Below are positions 33,222 through 40,687 of a stretch of DNA of 64,000 nt, piece by piece. The translations under genes and the position numbers were made by a program. Where the stretch lies: positions 1 through 64,000 of the forward strand of contig CAZXLD010000003.1 of NCBI GenBank assembly GCA_964641965.1, read 5' to 3'. Source of the DNA: JAJDFU01 sp964641965 (GTDB lineage Bacteria > Bacteroidota > Bacteroidia > Chitinophagales > Saprospiraceae). Each line of letters opens with the position of its first letter. Within the stretch, counting starts at the first letter, position 1. The notes beneath the pieces are model-generated. The model had not been told where the DNA came from, did no database searches, and was given only the letters and a program-made list of their open reading frames with translations.

Positions 33222-34442
33222 ATGGCAAGACTAATCGGCATATTCGCTTTGGTACTTGCTTTCTCTACGACCTGGGGACAGCAGTACGATGATTTATACT
33301 ATAATCCTGAAGCTGAAACAACAATCACAACTAAGAAGTCCCGTTCCAACAACAATAGTTTCGCTGACAATAGCAGAGACTATAATTCTTACGATAACAG
33401 GTCGTTTGATGGTCCTGCTCAAACGTACGACTATTACTACACCTCACGCATCCGTAGGTTTAATCGACCCTACTATGGTTTTGGTTTTTACGACCCCATC
33501 TATGTAGATCGATTTTACTATGATCCATTTTTCACCCCAACGTTCGGCAATAATCTGATCTATGCGCCCACGGTTTCCTTCGGGCTAGGCTTTGGTGCAG
33601 GTCCTGCTTTCTTCGGACCAGCTGTTCCTTTTGGTTTTGGGCCTCGTTTTTATGATCCGTTCTTCAATCCTTATGCAGGGTTTTACGGAAATCCTTATGC
33701 GGGATTTGGTAATCCTTTCTTTGGTGGAGTTGGAGGTTTCGGCGGATTTGGAGGTTTTGGTGGAGTTGGCGGCTTCGGAGCCTTCGGCAACTACTATTGC
33801 CCACCAACCTGGGGAGGAGGTATTGCCTATAATACGTTTGAAAACGCAGCCTTTTCTTCAAGGACCGCCAATCCAGGTCCTCGCACAAGCGGAGCCCGTG
33901 TAGCACCTAACTCCAGCCGGACAGGTACCAGCACTGCTCCTGTAAATACGACCCAAAGCGTTCGGTCAAGTGGCGCTCGAACTGCTGGTTCAAACGTGAG
34001 CACCCAGCCTTCCAGCCGGTCCGCTACCTCAACAGTTAATCCATCAGCTACTTCTCGTTCAAGTAGCCGTGGAGCTTTTCAATCAACGACTCCTTCCAAT
34101 CGCTCTTCTGTAAGTGGAAATAGAACCAACACTAACTACAGCAGATCGAATGGTAATAATAGAAGCTATAACCGCAGTAGTTCAAGTACTACACGCAGGA
34201 ACAATAATAGCTGGAGAAGAGGAACATCTAACAGCCGGAGCAGTGGTTCCAGCTTTAATCGCAGCTCTGGTTCCAGAAGTAGTTCCGGATTTAGCAGAAG
34301 CAACAGTTCCAGGACTAGAAGTAGCTCCGGGTTTAGTAGGAGTAGTGGCTCGCGTAGTAGTTCTGGATTCAGCAGAAGTAGTGGAGGCTCTAGAAGCACA
34401 CCCTCCAGAAGTAGTGGTTCTAGACGTGGAGGAAGCAAATAA
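33222..34442 (+). CDS. Secreted low-complexity protein (Gly/Phe-rich middle, Ser/Arg-rich tail)
   Basis: The roughly 406-residue protein has a signal peptide (MARLIGIFALVLAFSTTWGQ). A Tyr/Asn-rich region follows (to about 100). Residues about 100-195 are rich in Gly, Phe, Tyr and Pro (FGGFGGVGGFG, YDPFFNPYAGFYGNPYAGF). A Ser/Thr-rich linker leads to a tail of about 120 residues built of Ser, Arg, Gly, Asn and Phe, with repeats of SRSSSGFSRSSG. The tail is strongly basic. I recognise no family. Such composition suggests a disordered, possibly surface-adhesive or polyanion-binding protein. A start 21 nt upstream (33201) is equally possible. A clear terminator follows. Confidence 0.75.
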   Translation: MARLIGIFALVLAFSTTWGQQYDDLYYNPEAETTITTKKSRSNNNSFADNSRDYNSYDNRSFDGPAQTYDYYYTSRIRRFNRPYYGFGFYDPIYVDRFYYDPFFTPTFGNNLIYAPTVSFGLGFGAGPAFFGPAVPFGFGPRFYDPFFNPYAGFYGNPYAGFGNPFFGGVGGFGGFGGFGGVGGFGAFGNYYCPPTWGGGIAYNTFENAAFSSRTANPGPRTSGARVAPNSSRTGTSTAPVNTTQSVRSSGARTAGSNVSTQPSSRSATSTVNPSATSRSSSRGAFQSTTPSNRSSVSGNRTNTNYSRSNGNNRSYNRSSSSTTRRNNNSWRRGTSNSRSSGSSFNRSSGSRSSSGFSRSNSSRTRSSSGFSRSSGSRSSSGFSRSSGGSRSTPSRSSGSRRGGSK

Positions 34443-34491
34443 ATAGGAGTACTAATTCCTTCTATCTGTAAACAAATCAAAAAATACAGGA

Positions 34492-34522
34492 GGCCCGCAC
34501 CCAACAGGAGCGGGCCTTTTTT
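34492..34522 (+). terminator. Intrinsic terminator after the Ser/Arg-rich gene
   Basis: GGCCCGC (34492-34498) pairs with GCGGGCC (34510-34516), followed by six T. Confidence 0.9.
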
Positions 34523-34551
34523 AATTCATCCTTTAATGTATTTACCTTAAT

Positions 34552-36030
34552 ATGAAATACGGTATTGCTGTTACCTTGTTTTTTTTGGCCGTCAGTACAC
34601 AATTCTTGATTGGCCAAGGGTCTCCAGATGCACTTCGATTTTCGCAATGGACAGTAGGCGGAACATCCCGAACCGTTGGTGTTGGTGGGGCCATAGGCGC
34701 TTTAGGGGCTGATTTTGCATCTTTATCTACTAATCCTGCGGGTCTTGGCACGTTCCGGCGCTCGGAAATAACCTTTACACCTTCTTTATTCCTTCAAAGT
34801 TCTAACGCTAGCCTACAAGGGGATGCGCTCAACCAATCCACTAATCGATCCCTCTCGGAGTATGCCACGAATAACCTGGGATTGGTTTTTGTTATCCGCC
34901 CAAATAATATCCGTTGGCCCAACCTCAACATAGGATTTGGGATTAATCGGTTGGCGGATCTGCACCGGGAAGTCGCCTGGGAAGGATATACCCAAGGCTC
35001 CATTGTGGATCGCTGGCAAGATCTGGCCAATGATTCGGGCTATAATAACCTGGATGGTTTTGAAGTTGAATTGGCCCAAATAGCTGGCGCTATCTATGAT
35101 TTGGAGGGAGATGGCCGATTCGAATCCGATATGGAACTGAACCCAACCGCTCGAATTCGAAAACAACAGGAAATAATTTCCTCCGGCTTTATCAACGAGT
35201 TCGTTATCTCCTTCGGAGGAAACTTTGACAATCGATTATTCTTTGGAGTCACTTTGGGGATACCGATCATGGAATTTTCGGAGACTAATGTTTATCAGGA
35301 ATTTAATGATCCTCTTACTGCAGGCGAAGAAATACCGTTCTTCCAGGAGTTGGCATACCTCAGGACACAGAATAATACGGGCACGGGGATCAATGGAAAA
35401 TTTGGATTGATTTACCGATTCAATCAACTTTTCCGGATGGGGCTTGCCGTACACACTCCTACCCGTTTTACGATCCAGGATGAATTTTTCACAGACTTAA
35501 GGTATGCCTTCATTGATGACAATGGCCTCAGCGATACAACGGCCCTATCCCCATTATCAGAGTTTGAATATCGTCTTCGGACACCCTGGCGTTTCATTGG
35601 TAGCGCAGGTCTATTGCTCGGCAAGTTTGGATTCTTCTCCGCGGAGGTTGAATATCTAAATTATGGAAGCAACCAATTTGATTTCGGACAGTTTGTGGAA
35701 GATCAGGAAATTGCTAATCAGGAGATTGAGCGCGACCTGACCTCATCGCTCATTGTGCGTTTGGGTACCGAACTGGTATACAATAAGTTTAGACTGCGCG
35801 GAGGTTTGAATTTAACCCCAAACCCACTAGACCAGGTTTCTGGAACAGATTTGGGCTGGAGTGTTGGACTTGGGTTTAGATCGAGATCCTTTTTTATAGA
35901 TCTTGCTTACGCCCAAACCGTCCGCAATGAAGAGCTATTCCCTTATTTTGTGGGCCGTGATACCCAACCGGTTGTACTTAATCAGTTAACCAATAGGAGA
36001 TTGTTAGGCACAGTCGGGTTTAAATTTTAG
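34552..36030 (+). CDS. Outer membrane FadL/OmpP1-type beta-barrel protein
   Basis: The 492-residue protein has a signal peptide (MKYGIAVTLFFLAVSTQFLIGQ). It continues with SRTVGVGGAIGALGADFASLSTNPAGLGTFRRSEITFTPSLF, a pattern of the FadL/OmpP1 group in Bacteroidota where the NPAGLG motif is conserved. Many alternating amphipathic strands follow, and the chain ends in an aromatic strand (RRLLGTVGFKF) expected for barrel assembly. The usual role is passage of hydrophobic compounds across the outer membrane; substrate unknown. Its stop codon overlaps that of convergent dapA by 2 nt. Confidence 0.82.
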   Translation: MKYGIAVTLFFLAVSTQFLIGQGSPDALRFSQWTVGGTSRTVGVGGAIGALGADFASLSTNPAGLGTFRRSEITFTPSLFLQSSNASLQGDALNQSTNRSLSEYATNNLGLVFVIRPNNIRWPNLNIGFGINRLADLHREVAWEGYTQGSIVDRWQDLANDSGYNNLDGFEVELAQIAGAIYDLEGDGRFESDMELNPTARIRKQQEIISSGFINEFVISFGGNFDNRLFFGVTLGIPIMEFSETNVYQEFNDPLTAGEEIPFFQELAYLRTQNNTGTGINGKFGLIYRFNQLFRMGLAVHTPTRFTIQDEFFTDLRYAFIDDNGLSDTTALSPLSEFEYRLRTPWRFIGSAGLLLGKFGFFSAEVEYLNYGSNQFDFGQFVEDQEIANQEIERDLTSSLIVRLGTELVYNKFRLRGGLNLTPNPLDQVSGTDLGWSVGLGFRSRSFFIDLAYAQTVRNEELFPYFVGRDTQPVVLNQLTNRRLLGTVGFKF

Positions 36031-36929
36031 GAGACCTTGGACAGTACCCCTGCTTTTTCCATAGCTACACGAAGGGCTTTCTTATGAGTTGAGTTCAGGG
36101 GTGTAAGAGGAAGCCGTACCTCGTCGGTACACAGGTCAAGGATCTCAAGTGCTCCTTTGACCCCGGCAGGATTTCCATCGATGTACAACCAGGGATGGAT
36201 ATCCAATAGTGCAAAATGTTGCCGACGAGCTTCGTCGAAGTCCTTTGCCAGGGCAGCGCGAACCATATTGGAAAAAATAGTGGGAATGGCATTGGCTATT
36301 ACAGAAATGACCCCCTTAGCTCCACAGGCAAGCAGGGGTAAGGTTAAAGGGTCTTCGCCAGAAAGTAAGGTAAAGTGATCCGGGCGGTATTTTTCAATGG
36401 TCATCGCTTGTACCAGATCACCCGAAGCTTCTTTTACCGCTGCAAACTTTTGGCCAGATTCAGCTAACCTCAAAATGGTTTCCGCTTCTATTTTCGAAGA
36501 AGTGCGCCCTGGCACGTTATAAATGATAATGGGAACTGGAGAGGCATCTGCGAGCCCCAAGTAATGTTGATAAATACCCTCCTGGGTTGGTTTATTGTAG
36601 GCTGGACTACTAGCCATTATAGCGGAAAAGCCATTCAGATCATACTCCCTAGTCGCTTTAATTAATCGAGCTGTATTGTTACTACCAAAAAAACCAGCCA
36701 CTACAGGTAACCGGCCATTTACTCTTTCCAGAATAAAATCAAATACCTGCCGGCACTCTTCCGAACTCAGGGTGATTGCTTCACCAGTGGTGCCTAGGGC
36801 AACGATATAATCCACGCCACCTTCAATCACATGCTCAATTATACTTTGGAGTGCAGGAAAGTCAATTTCCTGATTTCGAAAGGGGGTCACTAGTGCCACC
36901 CCAGTTCCTTCAAACCTTTGCTCGTTCAT
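36027..36929 (-). CDS. dapA: 4-hydroxy-tetrahydrodipicolinate synthase DapA
   Basis: DapA condenses pyruvate with aspartate semialdehyde in the diaminopimelate/lysine pathway. The 300-residue TIM barrel shows the N-terminal GTGVALVTPF, the GTTGEAITLS phosphate-type loop, the catalytic Tyr in IIIYNVPGRT and the Schiff-base Lys in AAVKEASGD. The start overlaps the end of the upstream DUF6913 gene by 20 nt, so the two are translated from one mRNA. Confidence 0.97.
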   Translation of the reverse strand: MNEQRFEGTGVALVTPFRNQEIDFPALQSIIEHVIEGGVDYIVALGTTGEAITLSSEECRQVFDFILERVNGRLPVVAGFFGSNNTARLIKATREYDLNGFSAIMASSPAYNKPTQEGIYQHYLGLADASPVPIIIYNVPGRTSSKIEAETILRLAESGQKFAAVKEASGDLVQAMTIEKYRPDHFTLLSGEDPLTLPLLACGAKGVISVIANAIPTIFSNMVRAALAKDFDEARRQHFALLDIHPWLYIDGNPAGVKGALEILDLCTDEVRLPLTPLNSTHKKALRVAMEKAGVLSKVS

Positions 36930-37461
36930 GCTGCTTGTTATTCAGCTTGAGGACCGATTCTGCCTGGATGAAAAAGTCGTCCAGTTGCATTGTCGCTCCT
37001 CCATCAATCATTAAATCAAAGGCATAGGTGTTATCAGTTACGGGGCCGACCCGCATCCGGGCTTTAGAGAGCGCGCCCAGGTATTCGGCAATGTAGGTAC
37101 TTCGAGGCAAGGCGAACAGGACAAGATCGAATTCGGTTTTCAAAAACTGATCGACTTCATCCTTTTTAGGCCTCAGTGCCCAATCCAGGTTTTTTCGATT
37201 AAAAAATGGAAAGGTATAGTTCGGATTCTCGAGTTTACTGTCAAAGAAGCCCAATAAGCTCACTTTTTTGCCGGATTTCTTCAATCGCTGCGCATATTTC
37301 AATACTCTTTCACGCTCATCCAGGTCAGTAGCATCAAAAAAGAGTCCGATCTTTGAAATTCGATCATAAGGCTTAGAGAAGCGCTGGACGTGTTGCTCCT
37401 TCAGCGCTTTCTGAAGAAAAGAATAGTGAAATTTAAGTCGCAAATGGGTTACCAGATTCAT
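36910..37461 (-). CDS. DUF6913 family protein
   Basis: The 183-residue protein matches the small DUF6913 family that lies next to dapA in many Bacteroidota. Visible traits are a basic N-terminus, SKIGLFFDATDLDERERVLKYA, KKVSLLGFFDSK, and KARMRVGPVTDNTYAFDLMID. Function unknown; the persistent link and 20-nt overlap with dapA suggest a role tied to cell-wall precursor or lysine metabolism, though this is inference. No membrane segment or signal peptide. Confidence 0.8.
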   Translation of the reverse strand: MNLVTHLRLKFHYSFLQKALKEQHVQRFSKPYDRISKIGLFFDATDLDERERVLKYAQRLKKSGKKVSLLGFFDSKLENPNYTFPFFNRKNLDWALRPKKDEVDQFLKTEFDLVLFALPRSTYIAEYLGALSKARMRVGPVTDNTYAFDLMIDGGATMQLDDFFIQAESVLKLNNKQHERAKV

Positions 37462-37500
37462 GCAATGAATTGACTAGTAATAAGTCAATAAACGAAGATA

Positions 37501-38475
37501 CTACTCCACTTCATTTATTGCACCCTCTTGTTCGAACTTTCCCATCATAGAATATTTTTCGATCCGTTCCTGGATTCTTACATCCGGATCTTTTTCTTGT
37601 AACTCGGTTATGGCTTTTTTGATCTGCCGCTTGAGCAGTTTAGCGGTTTCCTCGGGCCCATTATGCGCTCCGCCCAAAGGTTCTTTTATGATATCGTCGA
37701 TGAGCCCAAATTCAAACATATCCTCGGCAGTCAGTTTAAGTGCCTCGGCAGCTTGTTCTTTGTAATCCCAACTTCGCCACAGGATGGAGGAACAAGATTC
37801 CGGTGAAATAACCGAATACCAAGTGTTTTCGAGCATATAGACCCGATCTCCAAGACCAATTCCGATTGCCCCGCCGGAAGCGCCTTCTCCAATGACTGTA
37901 CAGATAATAGGTACCCGTAGCTGTGCCATTTCAAAAAGATTGCGCGCAATGGCTTCTGCCTGTCCACGTTCTTCGGCCTCGAGACCGGGATAAGCGCCTG
38001 GTGTATCAATAAGGGTGACCACCGGATAATTAAATCGTTCGGCCAGCTTCATGAGTCGGAGGGCTTTTCGATACCCCTCAGGATTAGCCATACCAAAATT
38101 CCGGAATTGCCGCATTTTGGTATTTACACCCTTTTGTTGACCAAGGATGACGACGGTTTGCCCGTCCAGCCGCCCGATACCGCCTACGATAGCTGTATCA
38201 TCCTTGTAGTGACGATCCCCGTGCAGCTCAATAAATTTACTGCACATCTGGTGTATGTAATACAAGGTATAGGGCCGTTCGGGATGGCGAGAGAGCTGTA
38301 CACGTTGCCACCCATTCAGGTTGCCGTAGATTTCCTTCCGTTTGGCTTTTATCTTGTTTTCGAGTGTCCGAATCATTTCGGAGACGTCCACTTCACCTTC
38401 TTCCCCAATCTCTTTCAACTTATCTAATTGTTCATAAAGGGATTCCAGCGGCTTCTCAAATTCCAGAAATACCAT
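37501..38475 (-). CDS. accA: Acetyl-CoA carboxylase carboxyltransferase subunit alpha
   Basis: AccA with AccD transfers the carboxyl group from biotin to acetyl-CoA, the committed step of fatty acid synthesis. The 324-residue protein has the N-terminal helical region (LEFEKPLESLYEQLDKL), RHPERPYTLYYI, the crotonase-fold core with GGIGRLDGQTVVILGQQKG, LIDTPGAYPGLEAEERGQ and GEGASGGAIGIGLGDRVYMLE, and VISPESCSSILW. Normal length. A minus-strand TACTTTTG box (38528-38535) about 55 nt upstream is a likely -7 element. It diverges from the tRNA-Asp transcription unit. Confidence 0.97.
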   Translation of the reverse strand: MVFLEFEKPLESLYEQLDKLKEIGEEGEVDVSEMIRTLENKIKAKRKEIYGNLNGWQRVQLSRHPERPYTLYYIHQMCSKFIELHGDRHYKDDTAIVGGIGRLDGQTVVILGQQKGVNTKMRQFRNFGMANPEGYRKALRLMKLAERFNYPVVTLIDTPGAYPGLEAEERGQAEAIARNLFEMAQLRVPIICTVIGEGASGGAIGIGLGDRVYMLENTWYSVISPESCSSILWRSWDYKEQAAEALKLTAEDMFEFGLIDDIIKEPLGGAHNGPEETAKLLKRQIKKAITELQEKDPDVRIQERIEKYSMMGKFEQEGAINEVE

Positions 38476-38527
38476 GGTTAGGATATCATTTTGGCCTGAA
38501 ATGAATGGATGTGTCTATTTAACAAGG

Positions 38528-38535
38528 CAAAAGTA
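38528..38535 (-). promoter_or_regulatory. -7 promoter box candidate of accA
   Basis: Minus-strand TACTTTTG fits TAnnTTTG and lies about 53 nt before the accA start. The nearest TTG elements are 16 or 22 nt away, not the 20 nt seen at the tRNAs, so this is moderate support. Confidence 0.4.
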
Positions 38536-38596
38536 GCAATTGGCGGAAGGGCAAAGGCAAGCAATCCAATTTTTTTAACTTTTTTCAGGCGATGGG

Positions 38597-38627
38597 TTGC
38601 TTGAGCCGGGGCAAGTAGTTACCTTTG
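38597..38627 (+). promoter_or_regulatory. Promoter of the tRNA-Asp unit (TTG-N20-TACCTTTG)
   Basis: TTG at 38597-38599 and TACCTTTG at 38620-38627 have the same 20-nt spacer as the other tRNA promoters. The first tRNA-like sequence lies 120 nt downstream, so the transcript has a long 5' part. Confidence 0.7.
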
Positions 38628-38686
38628 CACTCGCCTCTGAAAGGAGGGGTATTGTCCAGTTATACAAGTTAATTTGGACGATTTTG

Positions 38687-38740
38687 GAGGTTCCAGTGTA
38701 TTGCTCTCGTTCGAGGTGATTATACACTTCAATGGTCCTC
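38687..38740 (+). ncRNA. Structured leader RNA of unknown identity
   Basis: Between the promoter and the degenerate tRNA the sequence can form a long stem: GAGG 38687-38690 with CCTC 38737-38740, CCA 38693-38695 with TGG 38733-38735, GTGTAT 38696-38701 with ATACAC (38722-38727) and a small inner hairpin. It is not a tRNA. It could be processed off during tRNA maturation or be a small RNA. Confidence 0.35.
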
Positions 38741-38747
38741 AAATATT

Positions 38748-38800
38748 GGTCCGGTAGTTCAGTTGGTTAGAATATCCCGACTCGTCGGGAGGGTCGCAGG
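38748..38800 (+). pseudogene. Degenerate tRNA-Asp copy (5' half only)
   Basis: The first 27 nt are identical to the tRNA-Asp gene at 38871. After that the anticodon arm is replaced by TCCCGACTCGTCGGGA, which has no 7-nt anticodon loop, and no T arm or acceptor 3' strand follows. A good terminator (38838) still closes this unit. Confidence 0.75.
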
Positions 38801-38837
38801 GGCATTGGTCCTCAACATCAACTTACAAAAGATCTGC

Positions 38838-38867
38838 GCTGCATAAATGATGCAGCTGACTTTTTTT
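38838..38867 (+). terminator. Intrinsic terminator between the degenerate and intact tRNA-Asp
   Basis: GCTGCAT (38838-38844) pairs perfectly with ATGCAGC (38850-38856), followed by TGAC and seven T. It lies only 4 nt before the intact tRNA-Asp, so either readthrough or a processing role is implied. Confidence 0.75.
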
Positions 38868-38870
38868 CTT

Positions 38871-38944
38871 GGTCCGGTAGTTCAGTTGGTTAGAATACCT
38901 GCCTGTCACGCAGGGGGTCGCGGGTTCGAGTCCCGTCCGGACCG
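38871..38944 (+). tRNA. tRNA-Asp (anticodon GTC)
   Basis: Standard 74-nt cloverleaf: acceptor GGTCCGG/CCGGACC with discriminator G, D arm AGTTCAGTTGGTTAGAAT, anticodon loop CTGTCAC, T arm CGGGTTCGAGTCCCG. CCA is not encoded. Confidence 0.95.
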
Positions 38945-38948
38945 CTTG

Positions 38949-38983
38949 AGCCCACCACAGTTTTTTCGAAACTAAGGTGGGCT
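38949..38983 (+). terminator. Hairpin after tRNA-Asp
   Basis: AGCCCACC (38949-38956) pairs with GGTGGGCT (38976-38983); the following T-run is weak (TCTCATTT). Confidence 0.55.
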
Positions 38984-39303
38984 TCTCATTTCTACAATTC
39001 CCTCCCCACAAATTGGATTTTCCATTCACCTTTGGCCGAAACAAGGGTGTATCTGAATAATTTCCTTCGGGCTATTTTTAGGCAATACGCACAGTATTCA
39101 GACTTTTACCTTTCACTTCTATCTGTAATAGTCGTTTGATCAAATTCATTTAAAATATTCTCCAAGGATGATTATCCCTAATTATTATCCTATATTCCAT
39201 CAGGATCAGAAATAAAAGCGGATCCTAGGAACAAGGTCCCCAGTTCTTTTGACTAGAAGATTTTTCTGTTCCCCTAAAACACCCATTAACCTCCAGCAGC
39301 GAA
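38984..39303. other. Intergenic stretch upstream of the peptide-utilisation operon
   Basis: About 320 bases, AT-rich. I see no gene, no tRNA and no convincing TAnnTTTG promoter; the promoter of the operon that starts at 39304 should lie here but could not be pinned down. Confidence 0.6.
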
Positions 39304-40686
39304 ATGACTATCCTCATTCCCGTCGCTTTTATCGCCCTGACGGCCTTTCTCTTGGCCAAAAGACTATATCCTCAGGCAGTACTTCTCTTATTGGGCCTTT
39401 CCATGTTGACGCTTTCCATTTTCCTGGAAAGTGATGGAATCCAATTAAAACAAACCACAGGCTCAGATTTTTTTGATCTTTTTCAATTGATCACAGAGAT
39501 CTTTGCCTCCAAATTATCGGCAGTTGGACTCATGATTATGGCTATTGGTGGTTTCGTGGCTGTGATGAAGGAAATAGGGGCCAGTCAAGCCTTGGTACGC
39601 TTGGCCATGACCCCTATTTCTGCCCTTCGAAAACAGCCTTATCTGGCCTCTGTTTTTGTTATCCCGATTGGGCAGTTCCTGTTTATGTGTACACCTTCTG
39701 CCTCCGGCTTGTCATTGCTGCTGATGGCATCTATTTATCCATTGCTTATTCAACTGGGTATTAGTCGATTATCTGCCTGCTCCGTGATCACGGCCTGTAC
39801 TGTATTTGACCTAGGCCCAGCCTCTGCCAACACCAATCAAGCAGCACAAATAGTTAATATGACTGCGGTTGACTATTTCCTTAACAATCAACTTCCGGTA
39901 GTCATCCCGCTCACCCTACTGTTAATGGTGCTCTATTTCTTCATCAATCGAAGAGCCGACAAACATAAAACCGAAGACCCCAATCAACTTGCTCAGGATG
40001 AACATGATTTGCACCACGATCACGAGGAAGAAGAGTCAAAAGCACCTGCTATTTTTGCGCTTCTCCCAGTATTTCCATTGATCCTTTTGATTGTTTTCTC
40101 AGAGTTCTTTCGAATTTTCGAACCTCCTATTATACTAACTACCACCACTGCTATCATACTCTCCTTTTTTGTTGCTCTTGCTTTTGAAGGAATCCGGGCA
40201 AGGGATGCAAATCGGATGTTAGCCTTGTTCAAGGTCTTTTTTAAAGGGATGGCTAAAGTGTTTGTCTCGGTCGTTTCCCTGATCATTGCTGCCGAATACT
40301 TTGCTAGTGGCCTTATACAACTCGGATTTATCGATGATTTGGTTCGGATTGCTAAGTCCTTGGGAGCTGGATTAGATGGAGTAACAGTAGTCATGTCCAG
40401 CCTGATCTATGGTTCATCAATGCTACTGGGCAGCGGAAATGCTTCCTTTTTTGCTTTTAGTCCCTTGGTGCCTTCCATCGCGGAGCAAGTCGGGGGTCAA
40501 TCGGTAGACATGATTTTACCCATGCAATTGGCCTCCAGTATGGGTCGTGCTACCTCTCCGATTGCAGGCTTGATTATCGCTACCTCCCAGTTGGCTGGAT
40601 TGAACTCCTTCCAATTGGCCCATCGTAATCTGTTGCCTCTTTCACTTGCTTTAGTCGTTCTATTAATCCTTACCATATTCCTCTGA
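39304..40686 (+). CDS. DcuC-family C4-dicarboxylate/anion transporter
   Basis: The 460-residue integral membrane protein resembles the DcuC group, with about 12 helices in two halves. Signature stretches are LMIMAIGGFVAVMKEIGASQALV, CTPSASGLSLLLMASIYP and, in the second half, LGSGNASFFAFSPLVP with SMGRATSPIAGLIIATSQ. DcuC relatives exchange or release succinate, fumarate or aspartate. Between the halves (about 218-250) lies a hydrophilic loop with DEHDLHHDHEEEE, a likely metal-binding patch not usual in the family. The next gene, isoaspartyl dipeptidase, begins 2 nt after the stop, so transport and dipeptide cleavage are coupled in one operon. Confidence 0.85.
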   Translation: MTILIPVAFIALTAFLLAKRLYPQAVLLLLGLSMLTLSIFLESDGIQLKQTTGSDFFDLFQLITEIFASKLSAVGLMIMAIGGFVAVMKEIGASQALVRLAMTPISALRKQPYLASVFVIPIGQFLFMCTPSASGLSLLLMASIYPLLIQLGISRLSACSVITACTVFDLGPASANTNQAAQIVNMTAVDYFLNNQLPVVIPLTLLLMVLYFFINRRADKHKTEDPNQLAQDEHDLHHDHEEEESKAPAIFALLPVFPLILLIVFSEFFRIFEPPIILTTTTAIILSFFVALAFEGIRARDANRMLALFKVFFKGMAKVFVSVVSLIIAAEYFASGLIQLGFIDDLVRIAKSLGAGLDGVTVVMSSLIYGSSMLLGSGNASFFAFSPLVPSIAEQVGGQSVDMILPMQLASSMGRATSPIAGLIIATSQLAGLNSFQLAHRNLLPLSLALVVLLILTIFL

Positions 40687-40687
40687 T

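Noticed and set aside
34166..34504. Leu-rich 112-codon frame opposite the Ser/Arg-rich gene
   Set aside because: It is the antisense shadow of a low-complexity coding region (Ser/Arg codons read backwards as Leu/Pro).
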